DNA of 58,851 nt from an uncultured Sphingomonas sp. (GCF_913062585.1 NZ_CAJXWX010000027.1:1-58851), one strand, 5' to 3'. Shown: positions 1 through 9,495, counted from the first letter of the stretch. Translations and numbers: made by a program. The notes: generated by a model from the letters alone, not told the origin.

Positions 1-70
1 TTTTCAAGCAGAAGACGGCATACGAGATCTAGTACGGTCTCGTGGGCTCGGAGATGTGTATAAGAGACAG
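1..70 (+). other. Untrimmed Illumina Nextera P7 adapter (not genomic)
   Basis: After four T's, positions 5-28 match the Illumina P7 flow-cell sequence. Positions 29-36 (CTAGTACG) fit an eight-base i7 index, as seen in the N702 adapter. Positions 37-51 match the Nextera read-2 stub, and 52-70 are the 19-bp Tn5 mosaic end (AGATGTGTATAAGAGACAG). This is library-preparation sequence left at the contig edge, so real sequence begins at 71. Open frames crossing position 70 are artefacts. Confidence 0.98.
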
Positions 71-285
71 CCCCCAACCCCTCCCGCCTGCGGGAGGGGA
101 GTAAGAAGAGCATTTGTTGGCCACGCGCCGCGCAAAGCTCCCCTCCCGCAGGCGGGAGGGGCCGGGGGAGGGAAAGGCCCCAAGCGACGTCGCTCGTGGA
201 TGCCCCCCATCCCCCTCCCGCCTGTGGGAGGGGGCGTGCCTAGAACAACCTTCCCCCTACCCTCACACCCCGCTACGCATCACGC
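71..285. repeat. GC-rich palindromic intergenic repeat region
   Basis: A stretch without a convincing gene. It has inverted copies of CCCCTCCCGCCTGCGGGAGG near 77-98 and 140-161, then another hairpin around 210-234 (CCCCCTCCCGCC / GGGAGGGGG). The style (C-rich arm, short inner hairpin, G-rich arm) resembles the nested palindromes at 1667-1786, 10676-10804 and 33989-34109, although the sequence differs. It is probably a sphingomonad REP-like or non-autonomous repeat cut by the contig end. Confidence 0.6.
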
Positions 286-645
286 ATGATACGGCTCGGC
301 TGGCTTGCCCTGGGATTCCTGTTCGTCGCGCTCGGCGTGATCGGGGCGATCCTGCCGCTGATGCCGACGACGATCTTCCTGATCCTGGCGGCGGGCTGTT
401 TCGCGCGGTCCTCGCCCCGGCTGGAGGCATGGCTGCTCGACCATCCGCGCTTCGGCCCGACCTTGCGGGCCTGGCGCCAGCATAGCGCGATCGGGCGGCG
501 AGGCAAGGCGATGGCGTGTGGCGGCATGACGCTGGGCTATGGCCTGTTCCTGCTGGGCGCCAGGCCGCATTGGCCGCTCGCGATGCTCGTCGCGATCGTT
601 ATGGCGGGATGCGCGGCGTTCGTGCTGACCCGGCCGACCGCCTGA
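286..645 (+). CDS. DUF454 (YbaN-like) inner-membrane protein
   Basis: A 119-residue hydrophobic protein of the DUF454/YbaN family. The family hallmark is visible: an N-terminal membrane segment (about residues 3-25) leading into 'LPLMPTTIFLILAAGCFARS', then the 'SPRLEAWLLDHPRFGPTLRAW' type region, and two further membrane segments near residues 78-92 and 96-114. Length is normal for the family. The start at 286 is the only ATG that keeps the whole first membrane segment; no strong ribosome site is visible. The biological role of the family is unknown. It is followed after 43 bp by the ParD-like gene, but the repeat-rich promoter structure before that gene suggests a separate transcription start. 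Confidence 0.8.
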   Translation: MIRLGWLALGFLFVALGVIGAILPLMPTTIFLILAAGCFARSSPRLEAWLLDHPRFGPTLRAWRQHSAIGRRGKAMACGGMTLGYGLFLLGARPHWPLAMLVAIVMAGCAAFVLTRPTA

Positions 646-661
646 TCCGGCTTGCGCCTTC

Positions 662-691
662 GATATACGGACCATATACGCTTCATATATG
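662..691 (+). promoter_or_regulatory. Three 11-bp-phased direct repeats overlapping the ParD-like start codon
   Basis: ATATACG at 663-669, ATATACG at 674-680 and ATATATG at 685-691 recur with exactly one-helical-turn (11 bp) spacing, the last one containing the ATG of the ParD-like gene. Phased repeats at the start of a ribbon-helix-helix gene are a common layout for autorepression. Binding by the ParD-like protein is an inference. Confidence 0.45.
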
Positions 692-895
692 GGTATAGTA
701 AAAATCGACGACCAGCTGCACGAAGAGATCCGCCGCGCCAGCACGGTCATGTGCCGCTCGATCAACGCGCAGGCCGAATTCTGGATGAAGATGGGCATGT
801 TGGCCGAGGCCAATCCGACCCTGACCTTTCACGACATCGTCAAGGCGCAGATGGCCGCCGCCGACCTGGCCACGCCGCAACCCTTGGTCGCCTGA
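689..895 (+). CDS. ParD-like antitoxin-family protein
   Basis: A 68-residue protein resembling the ParD-like antitoxin family (PF11903 type). It opens with a short strand 'GIVKIDDQLHEEIRRAS' followed by 'RSINAQAEFWMKMGMLAEANPTLTFHDIV', which fits a ribbon-helix-helix DNA-binding fold of the sort found in type II antitoxins. No ParE-like toxin gene is next to it. Instead its TGA (893-895) is one base from the ATG of the methionine aminopeptidase gene, so the two are probably translated together. Family members are often seen next to map genes, and the real partner is unclear. The start at 689 is preceded by phased repeats that may be its own operator. Confidence 0.75.
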   Translation: MGIVKIDDQLHEEIRRASTVMCRSINAQAEFWMKMGMLAEANPTLTFHDIVKAQMAAADLATPQPLVA

Positions 896-896
896 C

Positions 897-1664
897 ATGA
901 TGAAGACCCCTGAGGAACTGGCGCTGATGCGCGTCTCCGGGCGCTTGCTGGCGCAGGTGTTCGAGATGCTCGACGGGGTGGCGCTGGCCGGCCTGTCGAC
1001 GCTGGCAATCAACGACCTGGTCGAGCGCTATATCACCCACGACCTGTCGGCACGGCCCGCGAGCAAGGGGCAATATGGCTTTGCCTATGTGCTCAACAGC
1101 TCGATCAACCAGGTCGTTTGCCACGGCGTGCCGAGCGCCGACGACGTGATCCGCGACGGCGACATCGTCAATCTCGACATCACGCTGGAAAAGAACGGCT
1201 TCATCGCCGACTCCAGCAAGACCTATATGGTCGGCGAGGTATCGCCCGGTGCGCGGCGGCTGGTCCGCGTGACGCAGGAGGCGATGTGGAAGGGCATCCG
1301 CCAGGTCCGCCCCGGCGCAAGGCTGGGCGATGTGGGCGCGGCGATCGAGAAGCACGCCAAGGCCAATGGCTATTCGGTGGTGCGCGATTATTGCGGCCAC
1401 GGCATCGGGCGCGAGATGCATGAGGCGCCCGACGTGCTGCATTTCGGACGGCCGGGAACCGGCGCTCCTTTACGCGAGGGCATGACCTTCACCATCGAGC
1501 CGATGATCAACCAGGGCACGCGCAAGGTGTCGACCTCGGACGATGGCTGGACGGTGGTGACGGATGACGGAAAGCTGTCTGCGCAGTTCGAGCACACGGT
1601 CGCGGTGACGCGGACCGGGGTGGAGGTGCTGACGCTGAGGACGGGCGAGAAGGCGGGCTTATGA
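897..1664 (+). CDS. map: Type I methionine aminopeptidase
   Basis: This 255-residue cytoplasmic metallo-enzyme removes the N-terminal methionine from nascent proteins. All five metal ligands of the E. coli enzyme can be found: the two Asp in 'NLDITLEKNGFIADSSK', the His in 'GHGIGREMHEAP', the Glu in 'TFTIEPMI' and the Glu in 'QFEHTVAVT'. The substrate-site His in 'VVCHGVPS' is also present. The length is typical of a short type I enzyme without an N-terminal extension. The start follows the ParD-like stop by one base, indicating translational coupling. Whether this is the sole map of the cell or a second, specialised copy cannot be told from the window. Confidence 0.95.
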   Translation: MMKTPEELALMRVSGRLLAQVFEMLDGVALAGLSTLAINDLVERYITHDLSARPASKGQYGFAYVLNSSINQVVCHGVPSADDVIRDGDIVNLDITLEKNGFIADSSKTYMVGEVSPGARRLVRVTQEAMWKGIRQVRPGARLGDVGAAIEKHAKANGYSVVRDYCGHGIGREMHEAPDVLHFGRPGTGAPLREGMTFTIEPMINQGTRKVSTSDDGWTVVTDDGKLSAQFEHTVAVTRTGVEVLTLRTGEKAGL

Positions 1665-1666
1665 GA

Positions 1667-1786
1667 ATTCCTCCCCTGCAAGGGGAGGTGGCATCGCATA
1701 GCGATGACGGAGGGGTGTCGCGCTCTCGATAGCGGGACACCCCTCCACCAGCTTCGCTGGTCCCCCTCCCCTTGCAGGGGAGGAAT
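1667..1786. repeat. Nested palindromic repeat element (copy A)
   Basis: About 120 bp bounded by inverted arms, ATTCCTCCCCTGCAAGGGG at the left and its near-complement ending CCCCTTGCAGGGGAGGAAT at the right. Inner palindromes are GCATCGCATAGCGATG and the pair GGAGGGGTGTC / GACACCCCTCC. It is nearly identical in design, and largely in sequence, to 33989-34109, and similar to 10676-10804. It fills the convergent gap between map and kdpE and may end transcription from both sides. Confidence 0.85.
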
Positions 1787-1795
1787 GACAAAAGC

Positions 1796-2479
1796 CTAAC
1801 CCTCCACCCGCAACCGATACCCCACGCCCAGTTCGTTCGCGATGATGCTGCCGACCGGCTGCGGCGCCTCCAGCTTCTGGCGCAAATTGCGTACCACGAT
1901 GCGCAGATAGTCGATACGCGGGTCCTCGTCCCCGCCCCAGGCGGCGTCGATGATCTTGTCATGCGTCACCACCCGGCCGGGATGGCGGGCGAGCACCGCC
2001 AGCACGTCATACTCCTTGCGGGTCAGATGCTGCTCCTCGCCCCCGCGAGTCACGACGCGCCGGTCGAGGTCGATCGCCAGATCGCCGGTCCGCACCACGC
2101 TCGGCGCTGCCTCGGCCGCCCGACGATGTCGCAAAGCCACCCGCAATCGCGCCAGCAGTTCCTCGCTGTCGAACGGCTTGGTCACATAATCGTCCGCGCC
2201 CAGGTCGAGCGCGGCGACCTTTTCTTCGGTCGCGTCGCGTGCCGAGACGACGAGCACCACCCGCGCAGGCCCGCGCAGCAGCGGGATCAGGCTCAGCCCG
2301 TCGCGGTCGGGCAGGCCCAGGTCGAGCAGCACCGCATCGGGATGCTCCGCCGCCGCATGGGCCAGCGCGTCGCGCCCGTCGCGCGCCTCGATCACCCGGT
2401 GCCCCGCCTGTTCCAGCGTGTTGCGCAGCAGGCGGCGGATCGCGACTTCGTCATCCACCACCAAGATCGTCGCGGGCAT
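1796..2479 (-). CDS. kdpE: KdpE response regulator
   Basis: An OmpR/PhoB-type response regulator of 227 residues. The N-terminal receiver shows the acidic pair in 'ILVVDDEV', the phospho-acceptor Asp in 'AVLLDLGLPDRDG' and the Lys in 'DYVTKPFDSEELLARL'. The C-terminal winged helix ends with 'RNLRQKLEAPQP...NELGVGYRL'. It should activate kdp transcription when phosphorylated by KdpD under K+ limitation or osmotic stress. I chose the ATG at 2479 (MPATILVVDD) because it begins exactly at the fold and overlaps the kdpD stop (TGATG). It is the last gene of the operon. Confidence 0.96.
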   Translation of the reverse strand: MPATILVVDDEVAIRRLLRNTLEQAGHRVIEARDGRDALAHAAAEHPDAVLLDLGLPDRDGLSLIPLLRGPARVVLVVSARDATEEKVAALDLGADDYVTKPFDSEELLARLRVALRHRRAAEAAPSVVRTGDLAIDLDRRVVTRGGEEQHLTRKEYDVLAVLARHPGRVVTHDKIIDAAWGGDEDPRIDYLRIVVRNLRQKLEAPQPVGSIIANELGVGYRLRVEG

Positions 2480-5145
2480 CAGGCCATTCCCTCCGGCGCG
2501 CCGTCGCGCATGATCAGGTCGCGGGGAAAGCACAGGGCAAAGGCCGCCCCCTCGCCATCCTCGCGATTACCCGCCTCTACGCTGAGGCCCATGGCTTCCG
2601 CAAAGGCCTTGACGATGGCGAGGCCAAGGCCCGTACCGCCCGCCACACGGTCCGATCCCTCCAGCCGTCGAAAGGTCTCGAACACCTCCGCCTCGCGCCC
2701 TGGCGGCAGGCCGGGACCGTGATCGAGTACCGAAAGGCGCAAACTGCCATGGCGATGCCGCCCCTCGATCACGATCTCGGTCCCCGGATCGCCGTACCGC
2801 CCGGCATTGTCGAGCAGGTTGAGCAGACAGTGATGCAGCAATTGCGGATCGGCGCGGACCATCGGCAGATCGGGCGGCACGTCCAGCCGCACCGCATGGC
2901 CCTCCAGCGCGCGGCGCGCGTCATGTGCCGCGCCCGTCACCGCGTCGCTCAGGTCAATCGCCTCGATCTTGAGCTTCAGCGCGCCCGCCTCGACCCGCGC
3001 CATGTCGAGCAGATTGGCGACGAAGCGGTTGAGCCGCGCCGCCTCTCCCTCAATGGTCGCGATCAGGTCGGGCGTCGTGCCCTGCCGCAGTTGCGCGGCG
3101 GCGGCCATCACGGCGGTCAGCGGCGTGCGCAAATCGTGGCTGACCGAGGACAGAAGCGCCGCGCGCAACCGGTCGCGCGTGCGCACCGCATCGACATCGC
3201 GCACCTCCGCCTCCAGCCGCAATCGCTCCAACACCAGCGCCGCCTGGTCGATCAATCCGGTCAGCAGCGGCAGGCGATCGGCGCGCACCGGCTCGCCGCC
3301 CGCCTCCTTGGCGAGGCCCAGGACGGCGAGCGTGCGGTTTCCGGCCTTGAGCGGCTGGAACAACCATTCGGACGCCGCCAGCGTCGCCGATCCCTTGCCC
3401 GCCGGCGTGCCCGTGTCGAAAGCCCAATGGGCGGCGGCCATTTCCATCGTCTCCAGCCGATAATCGGCCTTGGTCGCGGCCTGCACCGCCAGGCCTGCGG
3501 GCGACGGGATGAGCAGCACCGCCTGTACCTCGAACAGAAGCGCGATATCCTCGCAGATCACCCGCGCCGCCTCGGCCGGATCGTTGAGGCCGCTCAACCG
3601 GTGCAGGAACCCGGCCAAAGTCGCATTGTCGCGCGCGCTCGCCGCCGCCAGATCGGCCTGCGCGCGGACCCGCGAGGTCAGCTGGCTGGTCGCGACGGCG
3701 ACGCCCAGCAGAACGAAGATCGAGATGACATTCTCGGGGTTGCTAACGCTCAGCGTGCCGACCGGGGGCAGGAAGAAGAAGTTATAGGCCAGGCTCGAAG
3801 CAAGCCCGGCGAACAGGCCCGTGCGCAGGCCATAGAGGCTCGCCGCCGCCATGACCGGCAGCAGGTAGAGAAGCGCAACATTGCCGAGATTGAGGATATG
3901 GAACAGCGCACTCGCCAGCGCCGTCACCACCGCCACCCCGGCCAGCGTCAGCCCATAGCCGATGGGCGAGCCCCATTGCCCACGCCGCCGGGTTCGCTCG
4001 CGTTCGACCGGTGCTTCGCCGACCGGCAGGACATGGACGGTGACACCCGGCGTCTCGCGAACCAACTGGTCGACCACCGAACCATGCCGCAGCTCGAACC
4101 AGCGCGACCGCTTGGCCTTGCCTACGACCAACTGGGTGGCGCGCGCATCGGTAAGGAAGGCCTGAATCCCCTCGACCACGCTGGGTGCGGGGACCGTCGC
4201 CACCGCTGCGCCAAGCTGCGTCGCCAGCGTCATGGTGGCGGCCAGCCGCCGATGCTGCGCCTCTCCCAAGGTCGCGGTACGCGGCGTGTCGATAAACAGC
4301 GCCGTCCAGGGTGCGCGGAGCGCATCGGCGGCGCGCTTGGCGGCGCGGACCAGTTCGTCGGCACCGGGCAGTTCGCTGACCGCAACCACCAGCCGCTCGC
4401 CCGCCGCCCACTGCCCGCCGACGCCCAGCGATCGGACATGGTCGAGCATCTGCGCATCGACCGCCTGTGCCGCCCGCCGGAGCGCCAGTTCACGCAAGGC
4501 CGACAGGTTGGACTTGGAAAAGAAATGCGACAGCGCCCGCGTCGCTTCCTGCGGCAGATAAACCTTGCCCGCCTTCAATCGCTCGATCAGCTCGTCGGGG
4601 GGTATGTCGACCACCTCGATCTCGGCGGCCTCCAGGATGCGGTCGGGCACCGTCTCGCGCACCCGGACGCGGGTGAAGCTGGCGACGACATCGTTCAAGC
4701 TCTCGACGTGCTGGATGTTGACGGTGGAATAGACGTCGATCCCCGCCGCCAGCAGCTCCTCGACATCCTGATAGCGCTTGGGGTGGCGGCTGCCCGGCGC
4801 ATTGGTGTGCGCCAGTTCGTCGACTAGGGCGAGGCGCGGCGCGCGGGCGAGAACCGCATCGATGTCCATCTCGTGCAGCGTCCGCCCCTCATAGGGCACG
4901 GCGCGGCGGGGCATGACCTCCTGGCCGCGCACCAGTGCCTCGGTCTCGACCCGGCCGTGCGTCTCGACCACCGCGACGACGACATCGACACCATCACGGC
5001 GGCGCGCGGCCCCTTCGGACAGCATCTCGAACGTCTTGCCGACGCCGGGTGCCGCTCCGAGGAAGATTTTCAGGCGGCCGCGCCCCTCGCGCTCGGCGGC
5101 GCGCAGCAGGGCGTCGGGGTCGGGGCGCGGCTCGCCTGCCGTCAT
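2479..5145 (-). CDS. kdpD: KdpD sensor histidine kinase
   Basis: This 888-residue membrane sensor kinase controls K+ transport. Domain order follows the family: an N-terminal KdpD domain with Walker A 'GAAPGVGKTFEML', then a universal-stress-protein-like domain, four closely spaced membrane helices around residues 400-500, a GAF-like region, the dimerisation/phospho-acceptor segment 'SSVSHDLRTPLTAVMAA', and a C-terminal ATPase with 'NLLDNAGRYG' and 'GGTGLGLAIVKAFAEAMG'. Length is close to that of the E. coli protein. The start overlaps the kdpC stop by four bases (ATGA) and its stop overlaps kdpE, so both regulators are encoded in the transporter operon and are probably autoregulated with it. 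Confidence 0.96.
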   Translation of the reverse strand: MTAGEPRPDPDALLRAAEREGRGRLKIFLGAAPGVGKTFEMLSEGAARRRDGVDVVVAVVETHGRVETEALVRGQEVMPRRAVPYEGRTLHEMDIDAVLARAPRLALVDELAHTNAPGSRHPKRYQDVEELLAAGIDVYSTVNIQHVESLNDVVASFTRVRVRETVPDRILEAAEIEVVDIPPDELIERLKAGKVYLPQEATRALSHFFSKSNLSALRELALRRAAQAVDAQMLDHVRSLGVGGQWAAGERLVVAVSELPGADELVRAAKRAADALRAPWTALFIDTPRTATLGEAQHRRLAATMTLATQLGAAVATVPAPSVVEGIQAFLTDARATQLVVGKAKRSRWFELRHGSVVDQLVRETPGVTVHVLPVGEAPVERERTRRRGQWGSPIGYGLTLAGVAVVTALASALFHILNLGNVALLYLLPVMAAASLYGLRTGLFAGLASSLAYNFFFLPPVGTLSVSNPENVISIFVLLGVAVATSQLTSRVRAQADLAAASARDNATLAGFLHRLSGLNDPAEAARVICEDIALLFEVQAVLLIPSPAGLAVQAATKADYRLETMEMAAAHWAFDTGTPAGKGSATLAASEWLFQPLKAGNRTLAVLGLAKEAGGEPVRADRLPLLTGLIDQAALVLERLRLEAEVRDVDAVRTRDRLRAALLSSVSHDLRTPLTAVMAAAAQLRQGTTPDLIATIEGEAARLNRFVANLLDMARVEAGALKLKIEAIDLSDAVTGAAHDARRALEGHAVRLDVPPDLPMVRADPQLLHHCLLNLLDNAGRYGDPGTEIVIEGRHRHGSLRLSVLDHGPGLPPGREAEVFETFRRLEGSDRVAGGTGLGLAIVKAFAEAMGLSVEAGNREDGEGAAFALCFPRDLIMRDGAPEGMA

Positions 5146-5714
5146 CGCTTGGTCAGGGCGTCCAGCGCGCGGTTGAGGGCGAGGACGTTGACGTGCGGGT
5201 CACCCAGAACGGACTCCTCGGTCTTGGCGACGACCAGCGCGCGGACCTGCTTGACGGGCAGGTTACGGACGCGGGCGATGCGGGCGGCCTGCGCCAGTGC
5301 GGCTTCGGGCGACAGATCGGGGTCGAGGCCCGAACCGCTGGTGGTGACGAGGTCGGCGGGCATGTCGCCCATCACGCCCTCGGCACGGCGCTTGGCGACG
5401 TCCGCCTTCACCCGGTCGGCGAGCGCCTGCGAAGTCGGCCCCAGATTCGAGCCCGACGAGGCGAGCCCGTCATAGCCCTTGCCCGCCGCCGAGGGGCGCG
5501 TCTGGAAATAGCGGTCGCTGACGAACGCCTGGCCGACGACCTCGGAGCCGATCACCCGGCCACCGACTTCGACCAGGCTGCCATTCGCCTGATGCGGGAA
5601 GAGGGCCTGCCCGATCCCGGTCATCGCCAGCGGATAGGCGATGCCCAGAAGCGCGGCGAACAGGATCGTTATCACGATCGCGGGCCGCAAGGCGGAGGTG
5701 AAATCCTTACCCAT
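5142..5714 (-). CDS. kdpC: KdpC subunit of K+-transporting ATPase
   Basis: A 190-residue subunit that binds the KdpA/KdpB complex and raises its affinity for ATP and K+. It has one N-terminal membrane helix (about residues 12-32, 'IVITILFAALLGIAYPLAM'). The periplasmic domain carries family motifs 'VGQAFVSDRYFQTRPSAAG', 'ASSGSNLGPTS' and 'PADLVTTSGSGLDPDLSPEA'. Length is normal. It begins 12 bp after kdpB and overlaps kdpD by four bases. Confidence 0.96.
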   Translation of the reverse strand: MGKDFTSALRPAIVITILFAALLGIAYPLAMTGIGQALFPHQANGSLVEVGGRVIGSEVVGQAFVSDRYFQTRPSAAGKGYDGLASSGSNLGPTSQALADRVKADVAKRRAEGVMGDMPADLVTTSGSGLDPDLSPEAALAQAARIARVRNLPVKQVRALVVAKTEESVLGDPHVNVLALNRALDALTKR

Positions 5715-5726
5715 GATAGAGCTTCC

Positions 5727-7763
5727 TTATGCGAGGCCGAGGCCACCGACCACAAGGTCGATGATCTTGATGCCGACGAACGGCGCGATCAGGCCGCCCA
5801 GACCATAGATGGCGAGATTGCGCGCGAGCAGCGGCCCTGCCCCCATCGGCTTGTATGTCACGCCCTTCAGCGCCAGCGGCACGAGCAGCGGGATGATGAG
5901 CGCGTTGAAGATGATCGCCGACAGGATCGCAGACTGCGGCGTCGCCAGGCCCATGACGTTGAGCACGCCGAGGCCGGGGTAGAGCGCCACGAACATCGCC
6001 GGGATGATCGCGAAATATTTCGCCACGTCATTGGCGACCGAAAAGGTCGTCAGCGCGCCGCGCGTCATCAGCAACTGCTTGCCGAGGCCGACGACCTCGA
6101 TCAGCTTGGTCGGATCGCTGTCGAGATCGACCATGTTGCCCGCTTCGCGCGCGGCCTGGGTGCCGGTGTTCATCGCGACGCCGACATCCGCCTGCGCCAG
6201 CGCGGGCGCATCGTTGGTGCCGTCGCCGCACATCGCGACCAGCTTTCCGCCCTGCTGTTCCTGGCGGATCAACGCCAACTTGTCCTCCGGCGTCGCCTGG
6301 GCGAGGAAGTCGTCCACGCCCGCCTCGGCGGCGATGGCGGCGGCGGTCAGGGGATTGTCGCCGGTGATCATCACCGTGCGGATGCCCATGCGGCGCAGCT
6401 CGCCGAAACGCTCGCGGATGCCCGCCTTGACCACGTCCTTCAGAAAGATGGCTCCGAGCAGACGACCATTTTCCGCCACCGCCAGCGGCGTGCCACCGGC
6501 GCGGGCGATCTCGTCGGTGATCCGGCGCAACTGGGTCGCCGCCGCCGTCTCGCCCAAGCCGGGATGCGCGCGCAGGATCGAGTCCACCGCGCCCTTCTGG
6601 ATCAGGCGATCGCCGATCCGCACGCCCGAGATACGGGTCTGCGCGGTAAAGGGGATGATCTCCGCGTTCGCAGGCAGGCCGGGGATCGCAACCCCGAACT
6701 GGTCGCGCGCCAGCACGACGATCGAACGGCCCTCGGGCGTCTCGTCCGCGAGGCTTGCCATCAGCGCGGCGTCGGCCAGCGTATCGGCGTCCGCCCCACC
6801 GACGGCGCGGAACTCGCTTGCCTGACGATCACCGATGGTGATGGTGCCGGTCTTGTCGAGCAGCAGGACATCGACGTCGCCCGCCGCCTCGACCGCGCGG
6901 CCCGACTTGGCGAGCACGTTGAAGCGGACCAGCCGGTCCATGCCCGCGATGCCGATCGCCGACAGCAAGGCCGCGATGGTCGTCGGGATCAGGGTGATGA
7001 GCAACGCCGCCAGGATCGCCACCGGGATGCTGCCGCCCGCGAAGGACGCGAAGCCCGGAATGGTGCCGACCGCGATCAGGAAGATGATGGTCAGCCCGAC
7101 GAGCAATATGGTCAGCGCCACCTCGTTCGGGGTCTTCTGCCGCTCGGCGCCCTCGACCAGCGCGATCATGCGGTCGAGGAAGCCCTGGCCCGGATTGACC
7201 GTCACCTTGATGCGAATCTCATCCGAGATGACCCGCGTGCCCGCCGTCACCGCCGAACGGTCGCCGCCCGCCTCGCGGATGACCGGCGCGCTCTCGCCGG
7301 TGATCGCGGCTTCGTTGACGCTGGCCACGCCCGCGACGACTTCGCCGTCCGAGGGGATCAGGTCGCCGGTCTCGACCAGCACCACATCGCCGATCTTGAG
7401 CGCGCTGGCGGGGACATTCTCCCACTCCTGGCCAGCGCTCGTCAGCCGCTTGGCGGTCAGCTCGGCCTTGGCGGCGCGCAGGGACGCGGCCTGCGCCTTG
7501 CCGCGCCCTTCCGCCAAGGCTTCGGCAAAGGTGCCGAACAATACGGTCAGCCATAGCCAGACGACCAGTTGCAGCTTGAAACCGGTGGTCAGCCCGTCAT
7601 GCCCGACGACGAGCAGGACGGTCAGGAGGGCGGCGACCACCGCGGTCACGAACATCACCGGGTTGCGGATAAGCTCGCGCGGATTGAGTTTGACGAACGA
7701 CGCCTTGATCGCCGGGAGCACCAGCTCGGCGGTGAACAGGCTCTTGGTGGGGGAATGGGCCAT
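5727..7763 (-). CDS. kdpB: KdpB catalytic P-type ATPase subunit
   Basis: This 678-residue P-type ATPase subunit supplies energy for high-affinity K+ uptake. The phosphorylated Asp lies in 'DKTGTIT' (about residue 303). The actuator-domain 'TGES' motif, the nucleotide-binding 'KGA' region and the hinge '[20 protein letters not shown]' are all present and intact. Membrane segments occur near residues 35-75, 215-275 and at the C-terminus. The TGES serine, a known inhibitory phosphorylation site in E. coli KdpB, is conserved. kdpA ends 15 bp upstream and kdpC begins 12 bp downstream. Confidence 0.97.
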   Translation of the reverse strand: MAHSPTKSLFTAELVLPAIKASFVKLNPRELIRNPVMFVTAVVAALLTVLLVVGHDGLTTGFKLQLVVWLWLTVLFGTFAEALAEGRGKAQAASLRAAKAELTAKRLTSAGQEWENVPASALKIGDVVLVETGDLIPSDGEVVAGVASVNEAAITGESAPVIREAGGDRSAVTAGTRVISDEIRIKVTVNPGQGFLDRMIALVEGAERQKTPNEVALTILLVGLTIIFLIAVGTIPGFASFAGGSIPVAILAALLITLIPTTIAALLSAIGIAGMDRLVRFNVLAKSGRAVEAAGDVDVLLLDKTGTITIGDRQASEFRAVGGADADTLADAALMASLADETPEGRSIVVLARDQFGVAIPGLPANAEIIPFTAQTRISGVRIGDRLIQKGAVDSILRAHPGLGETAAATQLRRITDEIARAGGTPLAVAENGRLLGAIFLKDVVKAGIRERFGELRRMGIRTVMITGDNPLTAAAIAAEAGVDDFLAQATPEDKLALIRQEQQGGKLVAMCGDGTNDAPALAQADVGVAMNTGTQAAREAGNMVDLDSDPTKLIEVVGLGKQLLMTRGALTTFSVANDVAKYFAIIPAMFVALYPGLGVLNVMGLATPQSAILSAIIFNALIIPLLVPLALKGVTYKPMGAGPLLARNLAIYGLGGLIAPFVGIKIIDLVVGGLGLA

Positions 7764-7778
7764 GACAGGCGCTCCCGA

Positions 7779-9482
7779 TCAGAAGAGTTGACCGCGGATC
7801 ATCGCGAGATGATCAGCGATGGGACCAAGGGCGAGGCTCGGCAGGAAGGTCAGGCCGCCCAGCACCAGCACGATGCCGACCAGCAGACCGATCCAAAGCA
7901 CACCCGTGGTCGGGAAGGAGCCCGCAGAGGCGGGGACATGCTTCTTCGCCGCCAAGCTGCCCGCAATGGCGAGCATCGGTACGATGATGAAGAAGCGGCC
8001 CACCCACATGGCGACGCCCAGCAGACCGTCATACCAGGGGGTCGCGGCGGTCAGGCCACCAAAGGCCGAACCGTTGTTCGCCACCGCGCTGGTGAAGGCA
8101 TAGAGGATCTCGCCGAAACCATGCGGCCCCTTGTTGAGCGGCCCGGCCAGCCCAGCTTGCGTCACGCAGGACAAGGCGGTCATCCCCAGGATGAACAGCG
8201 GCAAGACGGCGATGGCGAGGACGGCGAGCTTGACCTCGCGGCTCTCGATCTTCTTGCCGACATATTCGGGCGTGCGACCGACCATCAGGCCAGCGACGAA
8301 CACCGCCAGGATGGCGAAGAGCAGGAAGCCGTAAATGCCAGCCCCGACGCCGCCGATGACGACCTCGCCCAGCTGCATGTTGAACAGCGGGATCATGCCG
8401 CCGAGCGCGGTAAAGCTGTCATGCATCGCATTGACCGCGCCGCACGACGCTGCCGTGGTGACGGCCGCGAACAGGGCGGACGCGGCGACGCCGAAGCGGA
8501 CCTCCTTGCCCTCCATATTGCCGCCCGCGACGCCCAGCTGATGCAGCACGGGGTTGCCCGCCGCTTCCGCCCAATAGGCCACGGTTGCGCCGCCCAGGAA
8601 CAGCAGGATCATCGCGGCCAGGATCGCCCAGCCCTGCCGCGTGTTGCCGACCGCCTTGCCGAAGCACCAGGTCAAGCCAAAGCCGATGACGAAGATCGAC
8701 AGCATCTGGACGAAGTTGACCAGCGCGGTCGGGTTCTCGAACGGATGCGCGCTATTGGCGTTGAAGAAGCCGCCACCATTGGTGCCGAGCATCTTGATCG
8801 CTTCCTGGCTGGCGACGGGTCCGAGCAGGATCGACTGGCGCACGCCCTCCAGCGTGTTGATATTGACGACGCCCGCCATGGTCTGCGGCACGCCGCTGGC
8901 GATCAGGAAGACCGCATAGACGATGCTGACCGGCAGCAGCAGATAGAGGGTGATGCGCGTGACATCGGCCCAGAAATTGCCGAGATTCTTCGTCTCGCGC
9001 CCCGCAAAGCCGCGGAACAGCGCAAAGGCCAGCGCGATGCCGGTCGCCGCCGACAGGAAATTGTGGATGGTCAGGCCGAGCATCTGGGACAGGTTCGACA
9101 TGGTCGACTCGCCCGCATAGCTTTGCCAGTTGGTGTTGGTGGTGAAGCTGATCGCGGTGTTGAACGCCAGATGCGAGGTCAGCCCGGCCAGCCCCTGCGG
9201 ATTGCCCGGCAAGTAGAATTGCAGGCGCAGCACCGCATAGGTGAAGACCATCAACGCGACGTTGAAGATCAGCATGTGCAGCGCATAGCGGCGCCAGCCC
9301 TGCTGCGCCTCCGGGTCGATGCCCGACAGCGCGTAGAAGCCGCGCTCGACGGGGCCGAGCACGGTGTGGAGCGGCGTGCGCCGCCCTTCATAGAGCGCGA
9401 ACAGCCACGCGCCGACCGGCTTGGTCAGCGCGAGCAGGATCGCGACGAAGCCCAGGATCAGGGCCCATCCTTGAAGCGTCAT
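7779..9482 (-). CDS. kdpA: KdpA K+-binding channel-like subunit
   Basis: A 567-residue membrane protein with about ten helices, related to the SKT/Trk channel-like superfamily, that binds and passes K+. Selectivity-filter-type loops are visible, including '[14 protein letters not shown]', '[19 protein letters not shown]', '[17 protein letters not shown]' and '[12 protein letters not shown]'. Length is normal. The ATG at 9482 lies 13 bp after the kdpF stop, fitting the usual kdpFABC order. Confidence 0.97.
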   Translation of the reverse strand: MTLQGWALILGFVAILLALTKPVGAWLFALYEGRRTPLHTVLGPVERGFYALSGIDPEAQQGWRRYALHMLIFNVALMVFTYAVLRLQFYLPGNPQGLAGLTSHLAFNTAISFTTNTNWQSYAGESTMSNLSQMLGLTIHNFLSAATGIALAFALFRGFAGRETKNLGNFWADVTRITLYLLLPVSIVYAVFLIASGVPQTMAGVVNINTLEGVRQSILLGPVASQEAIKMLGTNGGGFFNANSAHPFENPTALVNFVQMLSIFVIGFGLTWCFGKAVGNTRQGWAILAAMILLFLGGATVAYWAEAAGNPVLHQLGVAGGNMEGKEVRFGVAASALFAAVTTAASCGAVNAMHDSFTALGGMIPLFNMQLGEVVIGGVGAGIYGFLLFAILAVFVAGLMVGRTPEYVGKKIESREVKLAVLAIAVLPLFILGMTALSCVTQAGLAGPLNKGPHGFGEILYAFTSAVANNGSAFGGLTAATPWYDGLLGVAMWVGRFFIIVPMLAIAGSLAAKKHVPASAGSFPTTGVLWIGLLVGIVLVLGGLTFLPSLALGPIADHLAMIRGQLF

Positions 9483-9495
9483 GATGCCGCCTCCT

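Noticed and set aside
56..289. Short frames crossing the first 70 bases
   Set aside because: They read through adapter sequence and palindromic repeat, so they cannot be genes.
1667..1786. Nested palindromes considered as a CRISPR array or riboswitch
   Set aside because: They are single symmetrical elements without spaced repeats or conserved aptamer features, and they recur at unrelated genes.
2239..4827. An 862-codon open frame on the plus strand antisense to kdpD
   Set aside because: It is an artefact of high GC: Arg/Ala/Gln/His-rich, without domains, and opposite an intact kdpD. The same applies to long antisense frames over kdpA/kdpB, both TonB receptors, the nitrate reductase and the RND genes.
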